64,000 nt of DNA from NCBI RefSeq assembly GCF_027925385.1, contig NZ_AP027144.1:62001-126000 (forward strand), in the 5' to 3' direction. This DNA is from Methylocystis iwaonis (lineage in GTDB: Bacteria > Pseudomonadota > Alphaproteobacteria > Rhizobiales > Beijerinckiaceae). Position numbers and translations under genes: made by a program. This document shows, piece by piece, positions 46,773-55,570 of this stretch. Under the pieces are notes generated by a model that worked only from the letters and a program-made list of their open reading frames with translations, was not told the DNA's origin and searched no databases. Every line of letters begins with the position of its first letter. Within the stretch, counting starts at the first letter, position 1.

Positions 46773-46996
46773 TGCGCGGAGCCTCGCGCGTCGGCGTCCA
46801 TCTGCTTGCGCAGGCTCAAGGGGCGCATATCGGTCCACACTTCCTTGATGTGAGCGAGGCACTCGGCCTTCGGTCCGGACTTGCCGACTGTGCGCCAACC
46901 AGGCGGTAACGGCTTGTATTCCGGCCAGATTGAATATTGCTCTTCGTCGTTGACAACGATCGCGTAAATTGTTTGATCTTCTTCGTCCCACGCCAT
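46769..46996 (-). CDS. mbtH: MbtH-like NRPS partner protein
   Basis: A 75-residue MbtH-family protein with the hallmark [19 protein letters not shown] and the downstream [12 protein letters not shown]. MbtH proteins bind and stabilise adenylation domains of NRPSs. The ATG at 46996 has a strong AGGAGG site, and the stop overlaps the start of the oxygenase. Position directly ahead of the NRPS indicates that it serves its A domains. Confidence 0.95.
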   Translation of the reverse strand: MAWDEEDQTIYAIVVNDEEQYSIWPEYKPLPPGWRTVGKSGPKAECLAHIKEVWTDMRPLSLRKQMDADARGSAQ

Positions 46997-47053
46997 ATCG
47001 CCCTCCTGCTCATTATTCCCAGCAGCAATTGCCGCAACCCTCGCCGCAATTTG

Positions 47054-48538
47054 CTACTGACGACGCGCTGCGACGACAGATGCGCCGAACCGCTCGAGAA
47101 TTGCATCGATCTCATCCTGTGCGATGATCAGCGGCGGCAAGAATCGGACGACGGCTCCAAAGCGGCCGCCGAGCTCCAGAATCAGGCCACGCCGCAAGCA
47201 TTCGTGTTGGATTGTTTTAGCGAGCGTTGGCGCGGGATCAGGCGCCGGCGCGTTCGTCGCGTCTCCATCGACAATCTCGACCCCCACCATCAGGCCGCGT
47301 CCGCGCACGTCGCCGATGCATGGATGCTCCTCCGCAATAACCCGAAGACCCGCCATGAGACGCTCGCCCATCTTCGCGGCGTGCGAATCGAGAGAATTCT
47401 GTCTGACGTAGGAAATGGTCGCCGCGCCGGTCGCGAATGCGAGCTGATTGCCGCGGAATGTTCCTGCATGCGCGCCCGATTTCCATTGATCGAGGTCGCG
47501 ATGATAGACCACCACTGAAAGTGGGAGACCGCCGCCGATCGCCTTCGAGAGAACGACGACATCTGGCTCGATTCCGGCATGTTCAAAGGCATAAAGGCGG
47601 CCCGTTCGGCCAAGCCCGGTCTGAACCTCGTCAACGATGAGCGGGATTCCACGCGCCTTAGTGATGTCCCTTAGTTGACGAAGCCATCCGTCCGGCGCCG
47701 CGATCACCCCGCCTTCGCCCTGAATCACTTCGATTATCATTCCCGCGGGCGTCAGAACGCCGCTATTCGGATCGTCGAATAGGGTCTCGATGTATCTCGC
47801 GCTGATCGCCGCGCTCGCCTCGCCGCCGATACCGAAAGGACAACGATATTCTGAAGGGAATGGGAGAAACTGCACCTCTGCTCCTAGGCCCCCAACGGCG
47901 CGCCTTGGCGTCGGCTCCCCTGTTAGGCTTAGGGTCGCGTGCGTCATGCCATGATACGCCCCGCTAAACGAAACGAGCCCTCTCCGGCCAGTCGCTGTTT
48001 TCACCAATTTTAGCGCGGCTTCGACTGCGTCAGCGCCCGAGGGGCCGCAAAACTGGATCTTGTAATTTTCCTGGAATGCCGCCGGCAGACTGTCAAAGAG
48101 TTCACGCGTGAACCGATCTTTTAAGGGAGTTGGCAAGTCCAGAATTTGAAGCGGCGGTTCTTCCGCCAGAGCGGACTGAATCGCCTCAATGACGACCGGG
48201 TGGCTGTGACCAAGTGCGAGCGCGCCGGCGCCGGCAAGACAATCGATAAAGGTTCGCCCTTCTGTGTCTTCGACGTAAATTCCCCTGCCCCGTTTTAGCG
48301 CAAGGGGAATTTTGCGCGGATACGTCCTCGCATTGGATTCGATCTCAGCCTGACGCGTCAGAAGGTCGTTTCCGAAGGATGAATATAAGGGAAATTGCGC
48401 CTTGTCGGCGCCGATCTGCAAGTCTCGATCGAGTTCATCGATCGATCCTGCCTGCACGCCCTGGGGGTTGAACGTCGACTTCAAATCACCTGAACGCGGC
48501 GCATCACCGCCTGCCAGCGTTTGCGCTCCTTCCGCCAT
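47054..48538 (-). CDS. L-2,4-diaminobutyrate:2-oxoglutarate aminotransferase (PvdH/Dat-like)
   Basis: A 494-residue class III PLP aminotransferase. It makes L-2,4-diaminobutyrate (Dab) from aspartate semialdehyde and glutamate. Family landmarks are FIDCLAGAGALALGHSHPVV, LDLPTPLKDRFTRELFDSLP, CGPSGADAVEAALKLVKTAT, the SGAYHGMTHATLSLTG block and the PLP lysine in VVVLSKAIGGGLPLS. The ATG at 48538 has an AAGAAGG site; a longer frame upstream adds a basic stretch without homology. It is the first gene of the leftward operon, equivalent to PvdH of pyoverdine synthesis. It supports the reading of A2 as Dab-specific. An ectoine-type EctB role is less likely, as no ectA or ectC is present. Confidence 0.9.
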   Translation of the reverse strand: MAEGAQTLAGGDAPRSGDLKSTFNPQGVQAGSIDELDRDLQIGADKAQFPLYSSFGNDLLTRQAEIESNARTYPRKIPLALKRGRGIYVEDTEGRTFIDCLAGAGALALGHSHPVVIEAIQSALAEEPPLQILDLPTPLKDRFTRELFDSLPAAFQENYKIQFCGPSGADAVEAALKLVKTATGRRGLVSFSGAYHGMTHATLSLTGEPTPRRAVGGLGAEVQFLPFPSEYRCPFGIGGEASAAISARYIETLFDDPNSGVLTPAGMIIEVIQGEGGVIAAPDGWLRQLRDITKARGIPLIVDEVQTGLGRTGRLYAFEHAGIEPDVVVLSKAIGGGLPLSVVVYHRDLDQWKSGAHAGTFRGNQLAFATGAATISYVRQNSLDSHAAKMGERLMAGLRVIAEEHPCIGDVRGRGLMVGVEIVDGDATNAPAPDPAPTLAKTIQHECLRRGLILELGGRFGAVVRFLPPLIIAQDEIDAILERFGASVVAARRQ

Positions 48539-48761
48539 GGCGCACCTTCTTTCACACTTACCGGCTGACGCAAGATGACGCCCCCTATTGGGTGAGACGA
48601 TTTTCGACGACATTCACGCCAAAAAAAATCAGGATGGGCTTTCCGAGCTGACGACGCAGCTTGCGGGCTGGGCGCGCTGGTTGACGCTCTGAATTAATTT
48701 GGCCGGATTCGGTCGCTCGAAACGTCTCTCTTAGCGAGAAGAGAAGCGGCGCTACGCGTTT
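48539..48761. promoter_or_regulatory. divergent promoter region of the NRPS locus
   Basis: This 223-bp gap separates the leftward biosynthetic/uptake operon from the rightward exporter/acylase operon, so both promoters must lie here. On the minus strand GAAAAT at about 48601-48606 followed by CGTC some 19 nt later loosely resembles a FecI/PvdS-type ECF promoter, but spacing is wider than usual. I could not find a convincing Fur box. A poly-A run lies at 48621-48628. Confidence 0.4.
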
Positions 48762-50474
48762 GTGCCGCGAAAGTGCTGGGAGAGGCGCTTGTTCGACGAA
48801 GCAGCGGCAACGAGCCCGGCCTCCGTGCTTGGCCTTATGCGCGTTTTCGCAGCGTCCAAGCTCCTATTCTTATCTTCTGTCGCGACCGGGTTGATCGGCG
48901 GCTCCGCCAGCGCATGGCTATTGGCCCTTGTCACTCAAACGATTGAGTCGCCTCAAAAAGAGACTGTGGATCTTGCGTTGTCGTCCTTTGCGCTCTGCTT
49001 GCTCTCTCTTGCTTCCAGCGCCGCTTCGCAGATTCTCTTGTCTCAAATCGCTCAAGAAAATCTTTTCAAAATCCGGCTCTGGCTCAGCCACAGCGTTCTC
49101 GCCGCGCCGCTTCGCAACATTCAGATACTCGGGCCCCACAAATTGATGGCTGCGCTGACGACCGACGTTGATAATGTCGTGACCGCTCAAGAAGTCCTTC
49201 CGACGCTTTTCATCGAGGGTTCAAAAGTTCTAGCCGTCTTTGTCTATCTTTGGTCCGTCTCGCCGCCGTTCCTCCTATTTGTCTTCGGCTTTGTCGCGTT
49301 GAGCGTGTTTATTCTATATGTCCCGCAGAAATGGGCATGGTCATTCCTGGATCGCGCACGTCTAACGGAGAACGCTATATTTGGGCACTTTCGCGCCGCC
49401 ACGGAAGGCGGCAAGGAGCTCAAGATGAGTGCGGAGCGTCGGCGCGCTTTTCTCGACGATGAATTGCTCCGCTCCGCTCATGCGTTGAAGATGCAACGCA
49501 TGAAGGCCTTCGTTATTTTTGTGTTGGTTGATCGCTCGGCGGAAATGTTATTTTTTATTCTTCTCGGCGTGATGCTCTTCATTGCGCCGCGTTACGCTTC
49601 CGTTTCGCAAGGCACTTTGACGAGCTTCGTGCTCGCCATCATTTTCTTAGGCGGTCCGCTTACCGCGGTCGGCGGCGCGCTTCCTACAATAGGGAAAGGC
49701 GTCGTTGCTTTACGTAACATTGAGAGACTGGGTCTAAGCCTCTCCAAGGAGACCGATGTTAACTTTCGTACAACGCCCACCTTTGCGCTCACTCGGCCTG
49801 CGGCCCTGGAGCTCAGCAAAATTACGCATCTCTATCGGAATGAAGAATCTGAAGTGCGTCATCAACTCGGCCCGATCAACCTTCGCATTGACCCTGGCGC
49901 GCTTCTGTTCGTGACGGGCGGCAATGGGAGTGGAAAAACTACGCTGGCGCTGATTTTACTTGGCTTGTTTCCCCCCGATGACGGCGAGATCAAACTGGGT
50001 GGCCGCCGGGTTACGGACGAAAATCGCGAATCCTATCGCCAGAATTTCTCGGCGGTGTTTGCGGACGCATACGTGTTCGATTCCCTTCTTGGCTATTCCG
50101 GCATCGAGTCGCAGGCGCGGGCGCAGGAAATGCTCGTTGCGTTGAAGCTCGAAAACAAACTTCAGATCAGTGACGGCCGATTCTCAACGACGGAGTTATC
50201 GCGGGGGCAGCGTAAGAGACTTGCGTTGCTAACGGCGTATGTCGAAGATCGACCGTTTTATTTGTTCGATGAATGGGCAGCCGAGCAGGACCCGCAGTTC
50301 CGAGACGTTTTTTACCACCAACTGCTGCCGGAGCTCAAGGCGCGTGGCAAGACCGTGATCGTCATCACCCATGACGATCGCTATTTCCATATTGCTGATC
50401 AGGTATTGCGAATGGACGCCGGCAAAATCGTATCTTTTGCCGAACAACCTCGAGCGACCGAGTTGCAATCGTGA
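48762..50474 (+). CDS. PvdE/SyrD-type cyclic-peptide ABC exporter (fused TM-ATPase)
   Basis: A 570-residue half-transporter with six TM segments (about residues 30-310) and a C-terminal ATPase. Walker A is GGNGSGKTT, the signature is LSRGQRKRLAL, Walker B is PFYLFDEWAAEQDP, and the H-loop is VIVITHDDR. FVTGGNGSGKTT and the degenerate DEWAAEQ block mark the PvdE/SyrD peptide-exporter subfamily. In Pseudomonas PvdE carries the acylated precursor into the periplasm. The GTG at 48762 has no clear ribosome site; TTG at 48789 or ATG at 48837 are alternatives. It overlaps the acylase gene by ATGA-type coupling at 50471-50474. Confidence 0.9.
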   Translation: MPRKCWERRLFDEAAATSPASVLGLMRVFAASKLLFLSSVATGLIGGSASAWLLALVTQTIESPQKETVDLALSSFALCLLSLASSAASQILLSQIAQENLFKIRLWLSHSVLAAPLRNIQILGPHKLMAALTTDVDNVVTAQEVLPTLFIEGSKVLAVFVYLWSVSPPFLLFVFGFVALSVFILYVPQKWAWSFLDRARLTENAIFGHFRAATEGGKELKMSAERRRAFLDDELLRSAHALKMQRMKAFVIFVLVDRSAEMLFFILLGVMLFIAPRYASVSQGTLTSFVLAIIFLGGPLTAVGGALPTIGKGVVALRNIERLGLSLSKETDVNFRTTPTFALTRPAALELSKITHLYRNEESEVRHQLGPINLRIDPGALLFVTGGNGSGKTTLALILLGLFPPDDGEIKLGGRRVTDENRESYRQNFSAVFADAYVFDSLLGYSGIESQARAQEMLVALKLENKLQISDGRFSTTELSRGQRKRLALLTAYVEDRPFYLFDEWAAEQDPQFRDVFYHQLLPELKARGKTVIVITHDDRYFHIADQVLRMDAGKIVSFAEQPRATELQS

Positions 50475-52891
50475 TAAGCGCCGCTAGTAGAACCATGCTT
50501 CGGAGAAGCGCGCTTGTCGTGTTTGGCGGCACCGCCTCCTTGGTTATCGCCTGCTACGCCGCAGTGTATTCTCTTCCATCTATTCAATTTCCCTCTGGAC
50601 CACGGAACGCGCCCGGGCTTAGCGCGGCTGTTTCCATCAATCTGGATCATTACGGCGTCCCGCATATCGAAGCGCGAACACGCGAGGACGCCTTTACAGC
50701 TCTTGGCTACATGACGGGCCGGGATCGTCTTTTTCAAATCGACATCATGCGCCGCAAGACCGTCGGCCGGCTCGCGGAGATTCTCGGCGAGCCGCTCGTG
50801 GAAGATGATCGCTTGAACCGCACCTTCGGCTTTTCGCGTCTGGCGGAACAGATCCTTGCGCGGCTGCCAGAGTCACAACGGACGGTGCTCGCCGCTTACG
50901 CGGCGGGCGTCAATCAGGCGATGGACGATCTGTTGACGTTGCCGTTCGAATTCTGGGCGCTCAATTACAAACCGGAACGATGGTCGCCCAAGGACAGCAT
51001 TCTCGTGGCGCTCAATCTTTCAACGCTATCTTACGCCGTCGAGGAGGAACGCATGGCGAGCGTCATGCGTGAAGCGCTCCCGGCGGCTGTCGTTTCGTTT
51101 TTGACGCCGGATAGCGACTGCTACAATGAAAAGGTCGCTCCAAGCGGCGCAAACATTTGCGCCGATACTTCGCGCCCTCCTGATGAACTGCGCACGCTCC
51201 TTCATCAATCGACCAAAAGAGCCACCAAATCTGGTGCGATCCGAGAGATGAGAGCTGCGCGCGGTTCAAACGCCTGGGTCATTGGCGGCGGCAAGACACG
51301 TGATGGTCGCGCAATAGTCGCAAACGACATGCATCTCACTCTTGGATTGCCAAACATCTGGTACCAAGCCGATCTCCGCTACGGCCCGCATCGCATGGAA
51401 GGGCTTTTTCTGCCAGGCTTGCCGATGATGATCGTGGGATCCAATGGTCATATCGCTTGGGGGCTCACCAGCGTGGACGGCGATTTTTCGGATCTCGTCC
51501 GGCTGCGTAAAGACCCCGGCGACAACAATCGCTATGCGACGCCGAAAGGCGTTCAAGCATTTTCTTCCCGGTCGGAGAGCATCGCTGTAAGAGGCAAGGA
51601 GAGCGTCTCCGTCGACGTTCGGGATACGATATGGGGACCCGTTCTACCTCAACCGCTTCTCGGGGAAGAAGTCGCGGTTGCATGGTCGATGTTGGACGCC
51701 TCGGCGACGAATCTCAACCTGTTGCAATTGGATGAGGCGCGGACAGTTCGTGAAGCTCTGTCGATCCTGCAATCCGCGGGAACCCCGCCGCTAAATGGTT
51801 TGGTGGCTGACGACCGGGGGTCGATTGGCTGGACGCTCATGGGCAAAATCCCAGCGCGGCGCGGGCTTCGAGGAATTTATTCGGAACATTGGGACGCCAG
51901 CGAAGTTGGTTGGGACGGTTTTCTATCGCCTTCGGCGCTTCCAACGATTGTTGATCCTCCAGAGGGTTATATCGTCAGCACAAATCAGCGCATGTTGCCA
52001 ACCTCAGTGTTTTCGACGCGCTTGAGTCAAGATTATCCGGGCGGATTTCGCGCTTGGCGCGTTGACGACGCTCTCAGGGGTTCATCGAAGCTCGGCGTCG
52101 CTGAAATGGTCGCCTTGCAGCTCGATACAAAGACCGATTTCTATCGCTTCTATCGGGACATTGCCCTCAGAGCGCTAAAGGGCCCTGCTTCACAAGGCCA
52201 GCCCGAAGCCGCGCGGCTTCTCGCGGCCTTGGAATCTTGGGACGGTCGCGCAGAACCCCCAAGTAAGGGGTTGGCGTTGATCACGGAGTTCAGGCAAACT
52301 CTGCTCCAAGAGATATTGTCTCCAATTTTCGAAGATTGCCGGCGGTTGGATCCGGGTTTCACCTACAGATGGTCCAACTCCGACGTCCCGTTGCAAGCCA
52401 TCATTCGCAGCGGCGATCCGTCATTCCTGCCACAGTCAGAAAATTCGAGCGATTGGACCAATTTTCTGCAAGCTGCGCTGGCCGAAAGCGCGAAGCGCCT
52501 TGAGGCGAAACACGGTCGTCCAATATCGGAAATCAGTTGGGGCGACATAAACCAAGTCGCGATCGCTCATCCATTTTCGAGGGTGGCTCCATTTCTGTCA
52601 GCACTTCTTGATTTGCCGCGTTCGCCCGTCGCGGGCTGCCCGCAATGTGTGCGACTATATGAGGTTGCCGACGGCGAGGGAGTCGGTGCCACCGCCCGAA
52701 CCGTCATCGTTCCCGGGGAGGAACAAAAAAGCGTGATCCAATTCGCGGGAGGCCAATCCGGTCAGTTCGGCTCGGCGCACTACTCTGATCGGCAGCAGGA
52801 CTGGGTTTCCGGCCGCGCTACGTCTCTGCGCTCTCAGGAAGTCGTTTCCACGATCCTGTTGACGCCGGCGGGCGCTCGCTACAATCAATAG
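50471..52891 (+). CDS. periplasmic penicillin-acylase-family Ntn hydrolase (PvdQ-like)
   Basis: An 806-residue proenzyme. An N-terminal anchor/signal (SALVVFGGTASLVIACYAAV) sends it to the periplasm. The alpha chain carries DHYGVPHIEARTREDAFTAL and GYMTGRDRLFQIDIMRRKTV. Autocatalytic cleavage is expected before Ser266 in ARGSNAWVIGG, the new N-terminal nucleophile of the beta chain, followed by IVANDMHLTL. The C-terminal block IQFAGGQSGQFGSAHYSDRQ is conserved in the family. PvdQ removes the fatty acid from the pyoverdine precursor; coupling here with a PvdE-like exporter and a FAAL-initiated NRPS suggests the same job. Acyl-homoserine lactone or antibiotic acylase activity is the alternative. 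Confidence 0.9.
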   Translation: MISAASRTMLRRSALVVFGGTASLVIACYAAVYSLPSIQFPSGPRNAPGLSAAVSINLDHYGVPHIEARTREDAFTALGYMTGRDRLFQIDIMRRKTVGRLAEILGEPLVEDDRLNRTFGFSRLAEQILARLPESQRTVLAAYAAGVNQAMDDLLTLPFEFWALNYKPERWSPKDSILVALNLSTLSYAVEEERMASVMREALPAAVVSFLTPDSDCYNEKVAPSGANICADTSRPPDELRTLLHQSTKRATKSGAIREMRAARGSNAWVIGGGKTRDGRAIVANDMHLTLGLPNIWYQADLRYGPHRMEGLFLPGLPMMIVGSNGHIAWGLTSVDGDFSDLVRLRKDPGDNNRYATPKGVQAFSSRSESIAVRGKESVSVDVRDTIWGPVLPQPLLGEEVAVAWSMLDASATNLNLLQLDEARTVREALSILQSAGTPPLNGLVADDRGSIGWTLMGKIPARRGLRGIYSEHWDASEVGWDGFLSPSALPTIVDPPEGYIVSTNQRMLPTSVFSTRLSQDYPGGFRAWRVDDALRGSSKLGVAEMVALQLDTKTDFYRFYRDIALRALKGPASQGQPEAARLLAALESWDGRAEPPSKGLALITEFRQTLLQEILSPIFEDCRRLDPGFTYRWSNSDVPLQAIIRSGDPSFLPQSENSSDWTNFLQAALAESAKRLEAKHGRPISEISWGDINQVAIAHPFSRVAPFLSALLDLPRSPVAGCPQCVRLYEVADGEGVGATARTVIVPGEEQKSVIQFAGGQSGQFGSAHYSDRQQDWVSGRATSLRSQEVVSTILLTPAGARYNQ

Positions 52892-52922
52892 CGGCTTGGA
52901 AGCGCGGCACTGAAACCAGCCG

Positions 52923-53115
52923 ATGTTTGAGCGCGATCGAAAGTCCCTGTCGCTATACTGTTTTCCATGCGCCGGCGGGAGCGCAAACTCGTTCCTGCGA
53001 TGGCACCCGAGTCTTCCGCCATGGATCAGAATTCGTCCGGTCGAGCTACCGGCTCTGGTGCAAACGGTGGGAGAGGGGCATACTCGCTCGATACGAGGAT
53101 CGATATCGCCGGGGT
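52923..53115 (+). pseudogene. type II thioesterase, truncated and frameshifted
   Basis: Thirty-one bases after the acylase stop, an ATG opens a typical external NRPS thioesterase N-terminus: LYCFPCAGGSANSFLRWHPS, then LPPWIRIRPVELP. After VELP, where GRG is expected, the frame shifts by one (the other frame reads GSGANGGRG) and the sequence ends about 53115 at an IS6-like scrap. The GxSxG nucleophile, Asp and His are all lost. The gene would have edited misprimed carrier domains of the NRPS; the cell must use another enzyme or do without. Confidence 0.8.
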
Positions 53116-53118
53116 GAG

Positions 53119-53185
53119 CACGATGCTGAGCGTCGATGATCTTTTCAAAGGCCGCCATTTCGATCGCGAGATCATCACTCTCTGT
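53119..53185 (+). pseudogene. IS6-family transposase 5' scrap
   Basis: The frame from ATG at 53122 reads MLSVDDLFKGRHFDREIITL. This matches the N-terminus of IS6-type (IS26-like) transposases (FKGRHF-EIIL). Homology ends after about 21 residues. It marks the breakpoint that removed the rest of the type II thioesterase. Confidence 0.55.
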
Positions 53186-53270
53186 CGGGAGCCATTTTGG
53201 CGTGACAATACGCATTTAAGAAAATCACGTACTTAGTCATAGCCATCATGCTTGAGAATATCCATTTAAT

Positions 53271-54992
53271 TGGGTCTTCCTCACTTTCTGTTGCAGTGGT
53301 TACACAGGAAGAAGGCGCGCACGGAGGAGTTCTGGGCCCGCGCGACCATACATCGTCCGCTTGAGCGCTTTCAGGCGATTGATCTGTCCTTCCGTCTGGC
53401 CGTTGCTCCAGGGCTCAGTGATCGCATTTCTAACCGCGTCGATATCTCTCTGCGCCGTGCGCGCGAACCGTTGCATCGCGTACAAGCCCGACTTCTGTGC
53501 GTCCTTCAGCCAGGCGCCAAGTTTGCCGACGTTTTTGCTTTTTAGCATGCCCCTAAATCGCATAGCCAGTCGACGCATCGTCGCAAATTCTGGCCAGTCC
53601 TTTTTCATCGCTTCGACTTTTGCAGCTTGGTTGGCAGTCAACAACCCTCGCGGCTTGATGCAGAGCGCCGCAGCCACAATTGGCGAGATAGAACGTCCTG
53701 TCACGGGATCGACAGGCCGCGGATTCGGAACAGTCGGTGTGGCCGTCACCTTCTTGCATTTCGGATTTCGCCATTTCGCCAAAAGTCGCTCGAGGTTTGA
53801 AAAACTTCCAGTGTAACCGCGCGCTTTGATTTCCTGGAAGAGGCGAGGTCCGCGCACGCAACCTTCTGACCAGCGGCGCGATAAATAATCTTCAAAATGT
53901 CGCGGCGACGTCGTCTTTGGCGCGGCAGCGCAACGTTCGGGAAGCTTATCGGCTCGAATCCATTTGGTGATCGTGCGGCGATCGAACCCGGTTTGTTGCA
54001 CGATCTCACGGACATTTCTGCCTTCGTTCCAGAGGGCGCGAACATGGTTGAAAGCCGCTTGCCTCGAATGCTGGTTCGCCATTCTGGATAAGCGGCGATG
54101 CTCGGCGCCGCCGTGCTTATCTCTCACGCTGGCGACCTCGTCGCCGTCCGTCGGCAACAATGGACGCGCAGAAAATCCAGCCGCGCGGCCGAGTTGCACC
54201 TGGACTGCTTCGCGCAAATTCTGCACGATATGAAAGCGGTCGGCAATTTGCCGCGCCTGCGGCGCGCCTTCTTGCGCGCCTTGGGCGAACAATCCGCAGC
54301 GATCGCGGCTGATGATCTCAACGTCAGGATGTTGCCTGAGCCAATCAGCAGTCATGCCAGCGGCGCGCTCCGGAAAGAGATCGAGCACCTGCCGTCGCTC
54401 CAGGTCCACGATTATGGTCCCGTAAGTGGAGCCCTTGCGCCATGCCCAGTCATCGACACCGACGACCCGTGTTTTCCCTTCGGAGCTGCGCTCCTTTACC
54501 CGTCGTTTGACACACCGCAGGATCGTATCATCGCTCGTCGGCATCCCCATTCGCTTGATCAAGCGCTCTCCGGGACGCCCGCCGACGCCATGGCCGAAAA
54601 GGTAAACGAGCTCGGCCGCTCGATCGGTTCGTCGCGCTCGAGAAGCCGCCACCTCGGGCAGTCGCGTCGCAAATGTCTTACGCTCGCTGGCTTCGTTTCG
54701 ACACTGCCAGCGCTGGAGACGGAGCTTTACGGTTACAGAGGCGCCTTGCGCCGGCAAATCTTGTAGATGGCGCTCATGCCAGCCATGCCGGCGTGTCGAT
54801 CGTGCCCCACAGTCTGGACAGACACCAGACCCGATAGCAATCGCCGAAATCAGCCATTGGCCATCGAGCCGCTCCGCGTCCAAAATTCTTACGCCCTTTC
54901 CCAGGGACCAAATCGATTTTCTTTCCACACGGCCAAGTTATGGCTCACCGCTCAGATCGGTCAAGCGAGCAACAGAAAGTGAGGAAGACCCA
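53271..54992 (-). mobile_element. ISL3-family insertion sequence, apparently complete
   Basis: The element is bounded by perfect 24-bp inverted repeats at 53271-53294 and 54969-54992 and holds one transposase gene. The adjacent 8-bp sequences (CATTTAAT on the left, TATTGATT on the right) are not direct repeats, so no target duplication is visible. The two flanks also differ in origin: IS6/thioesterase debris on the left, an Rhs scrap on the right. Recombination between two copies is a likely explanation. It may still be mobile. Confidence 0.88.
53300..54928 (-). CDS. ISL3-family transposase
   Basis: A 542-residue transposase. An N-terminal zinc finger is seen (CPDCGARSTRRHGWHERHLQ plus a second Cys pair region). 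The DDE core follows, with VVGVDDWAWRKGSTYGTII giving the first Asp, DVEIISRDRCGLFAQGA the second, and ITEPWSNGQTEGQINRLKAL the Glu, with a C-terminal KALKRTMYGRAG typical of ISL3. The helical insertion domain with an HTH (NVREIVQQTGFDRRTITKWI) lies in between. Length is normal for this family and no frame break is seen, so the protein is probably functional. Confidence 0.92.
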   Translation of the reverse strand: MERKSIWSLGKGVRILDAERLDGQWLISAIAIGSGVCPDCGARSTRRHGWHERHLQDLPAQGASVTVKLRLQRWQCRNEASERKTFATRLPEVAASRARRTDRAAELVYLFGHGVGGRPGERLIKRMGMPTSDDTILRCVKRRVKERSSEGKTRVVGVDDWAWRKGSTYGTIIVDLERRQVLDLFPERAAGMTADWLRQHPDVEIISRDRCGLFAQGAQEGAPQARQIADRFHIVQNLREAVQVQLGRAAGFSARPLLPTDGDEVASVRDKHGGAEHRRLSRMANQHSRQAAFNHVRALWNEGRNVREIVQQTGFDRRTITKWIRADKLPERCAAAPKTTSPRHFEDYLSRRWSEGCVRGPRLFQEIKARGYTGSFSNLERLLAKWRNPKCKKVTATPTVPNPRPVDPVTGRSISPIVAAALCIKPRGLLTANQAAKVEAMKKDWPEFATMRRLAMRFRGMLKSKNVGKLGAWLKDAQKSGLYAMQRFARTAQRDIDAVRNAITEPWSNGQTEGQINRLKALKRTMYGRAGPELLRARLLPV

Positions 54993-55139
54993 TATTGATT
55001 GAGCATTGGCGCGCGGATCGGTGACTTTGATGAGATTGTCGTTGTTGTCGTAGACGAATTGGTAGCTTTGCGAGCCCGCGCCGATCGCGCTCACTACGCG
55101 CCCCAGCTGATCGAAGGTCTGCGAGCGGGTAGAAGTGCT
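54993..55139 (-). pseudogene. Rhs/YD-repeat protein scrap
   Basis: On the minus strand one frame reads RSQTFDQLGRVVSAIGAGSQ and then SYQFVYDNNDNLIKVTDPRA. This has the G-x(3)-x-Y-x-Y-D-x-x-x-N-L spacing of YD repeats found in Rhs and related polymorphic toxin/wall proteins. It is bounded by a stop upstream and cut by the ISL3 right end. No other piece of an rhs gene lies in the window. Confidence 0.55.
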
Positions 55140-55570
55140 GAACTTTCATCATGCGGCCAGGCGGGGCTCACCACCCGGCCATTACTTTGCGACAGTGGAC
55201 ACGTCGAAGCGCGAATTGCAATCGCGGGCGCTTCAAGCGCTCCAACATGAAGGCTACGCCGGGCGAGGTGAATTGACGGTGATTTCGGACAGCGCCGAGA
55301 TCATAAAACGACTGCCAAAAGAGTTGCCGAAGCCCACGACGCACATCATCGATTGGTTTCACATCGTCATGAAAATCCAACCGCTGCGGTAAGTGGCTGA
55401 CCACATTGACCGAACGAACGCCAGTCGAAATGGTCGGGCCATTTTGATCGGCGACGACATCCGCTTGGCGAACTGGAAACTGTGGCACGGTCAGACAGAT
55501 CGAGCCATTGATCGCCTTGAAAAGATAGTGGCTGATTTAGCGATCCAACGTAGCCGTGCAGACGCATCAT
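55140..55570 (+). pseudogene. ISKra4-type transposase, part 1
   Basis: Readable blocks are FATVDTSKRELQSRALQALQ, LTVISDSAEIIKRLPKELPK, THIIDWFHIVMKIQPLR and, after a TAA-type break near 55391, WKLWHGQTDRAIDRLEKIVA. They match the central region of ISKra4-family transposases (DWFHI-M and LWHG motifs). The N-terminus is missing. The remaining C-terminal part resumes at about 56590 beyond an IS630-type insertion. Confidence 0.7.
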
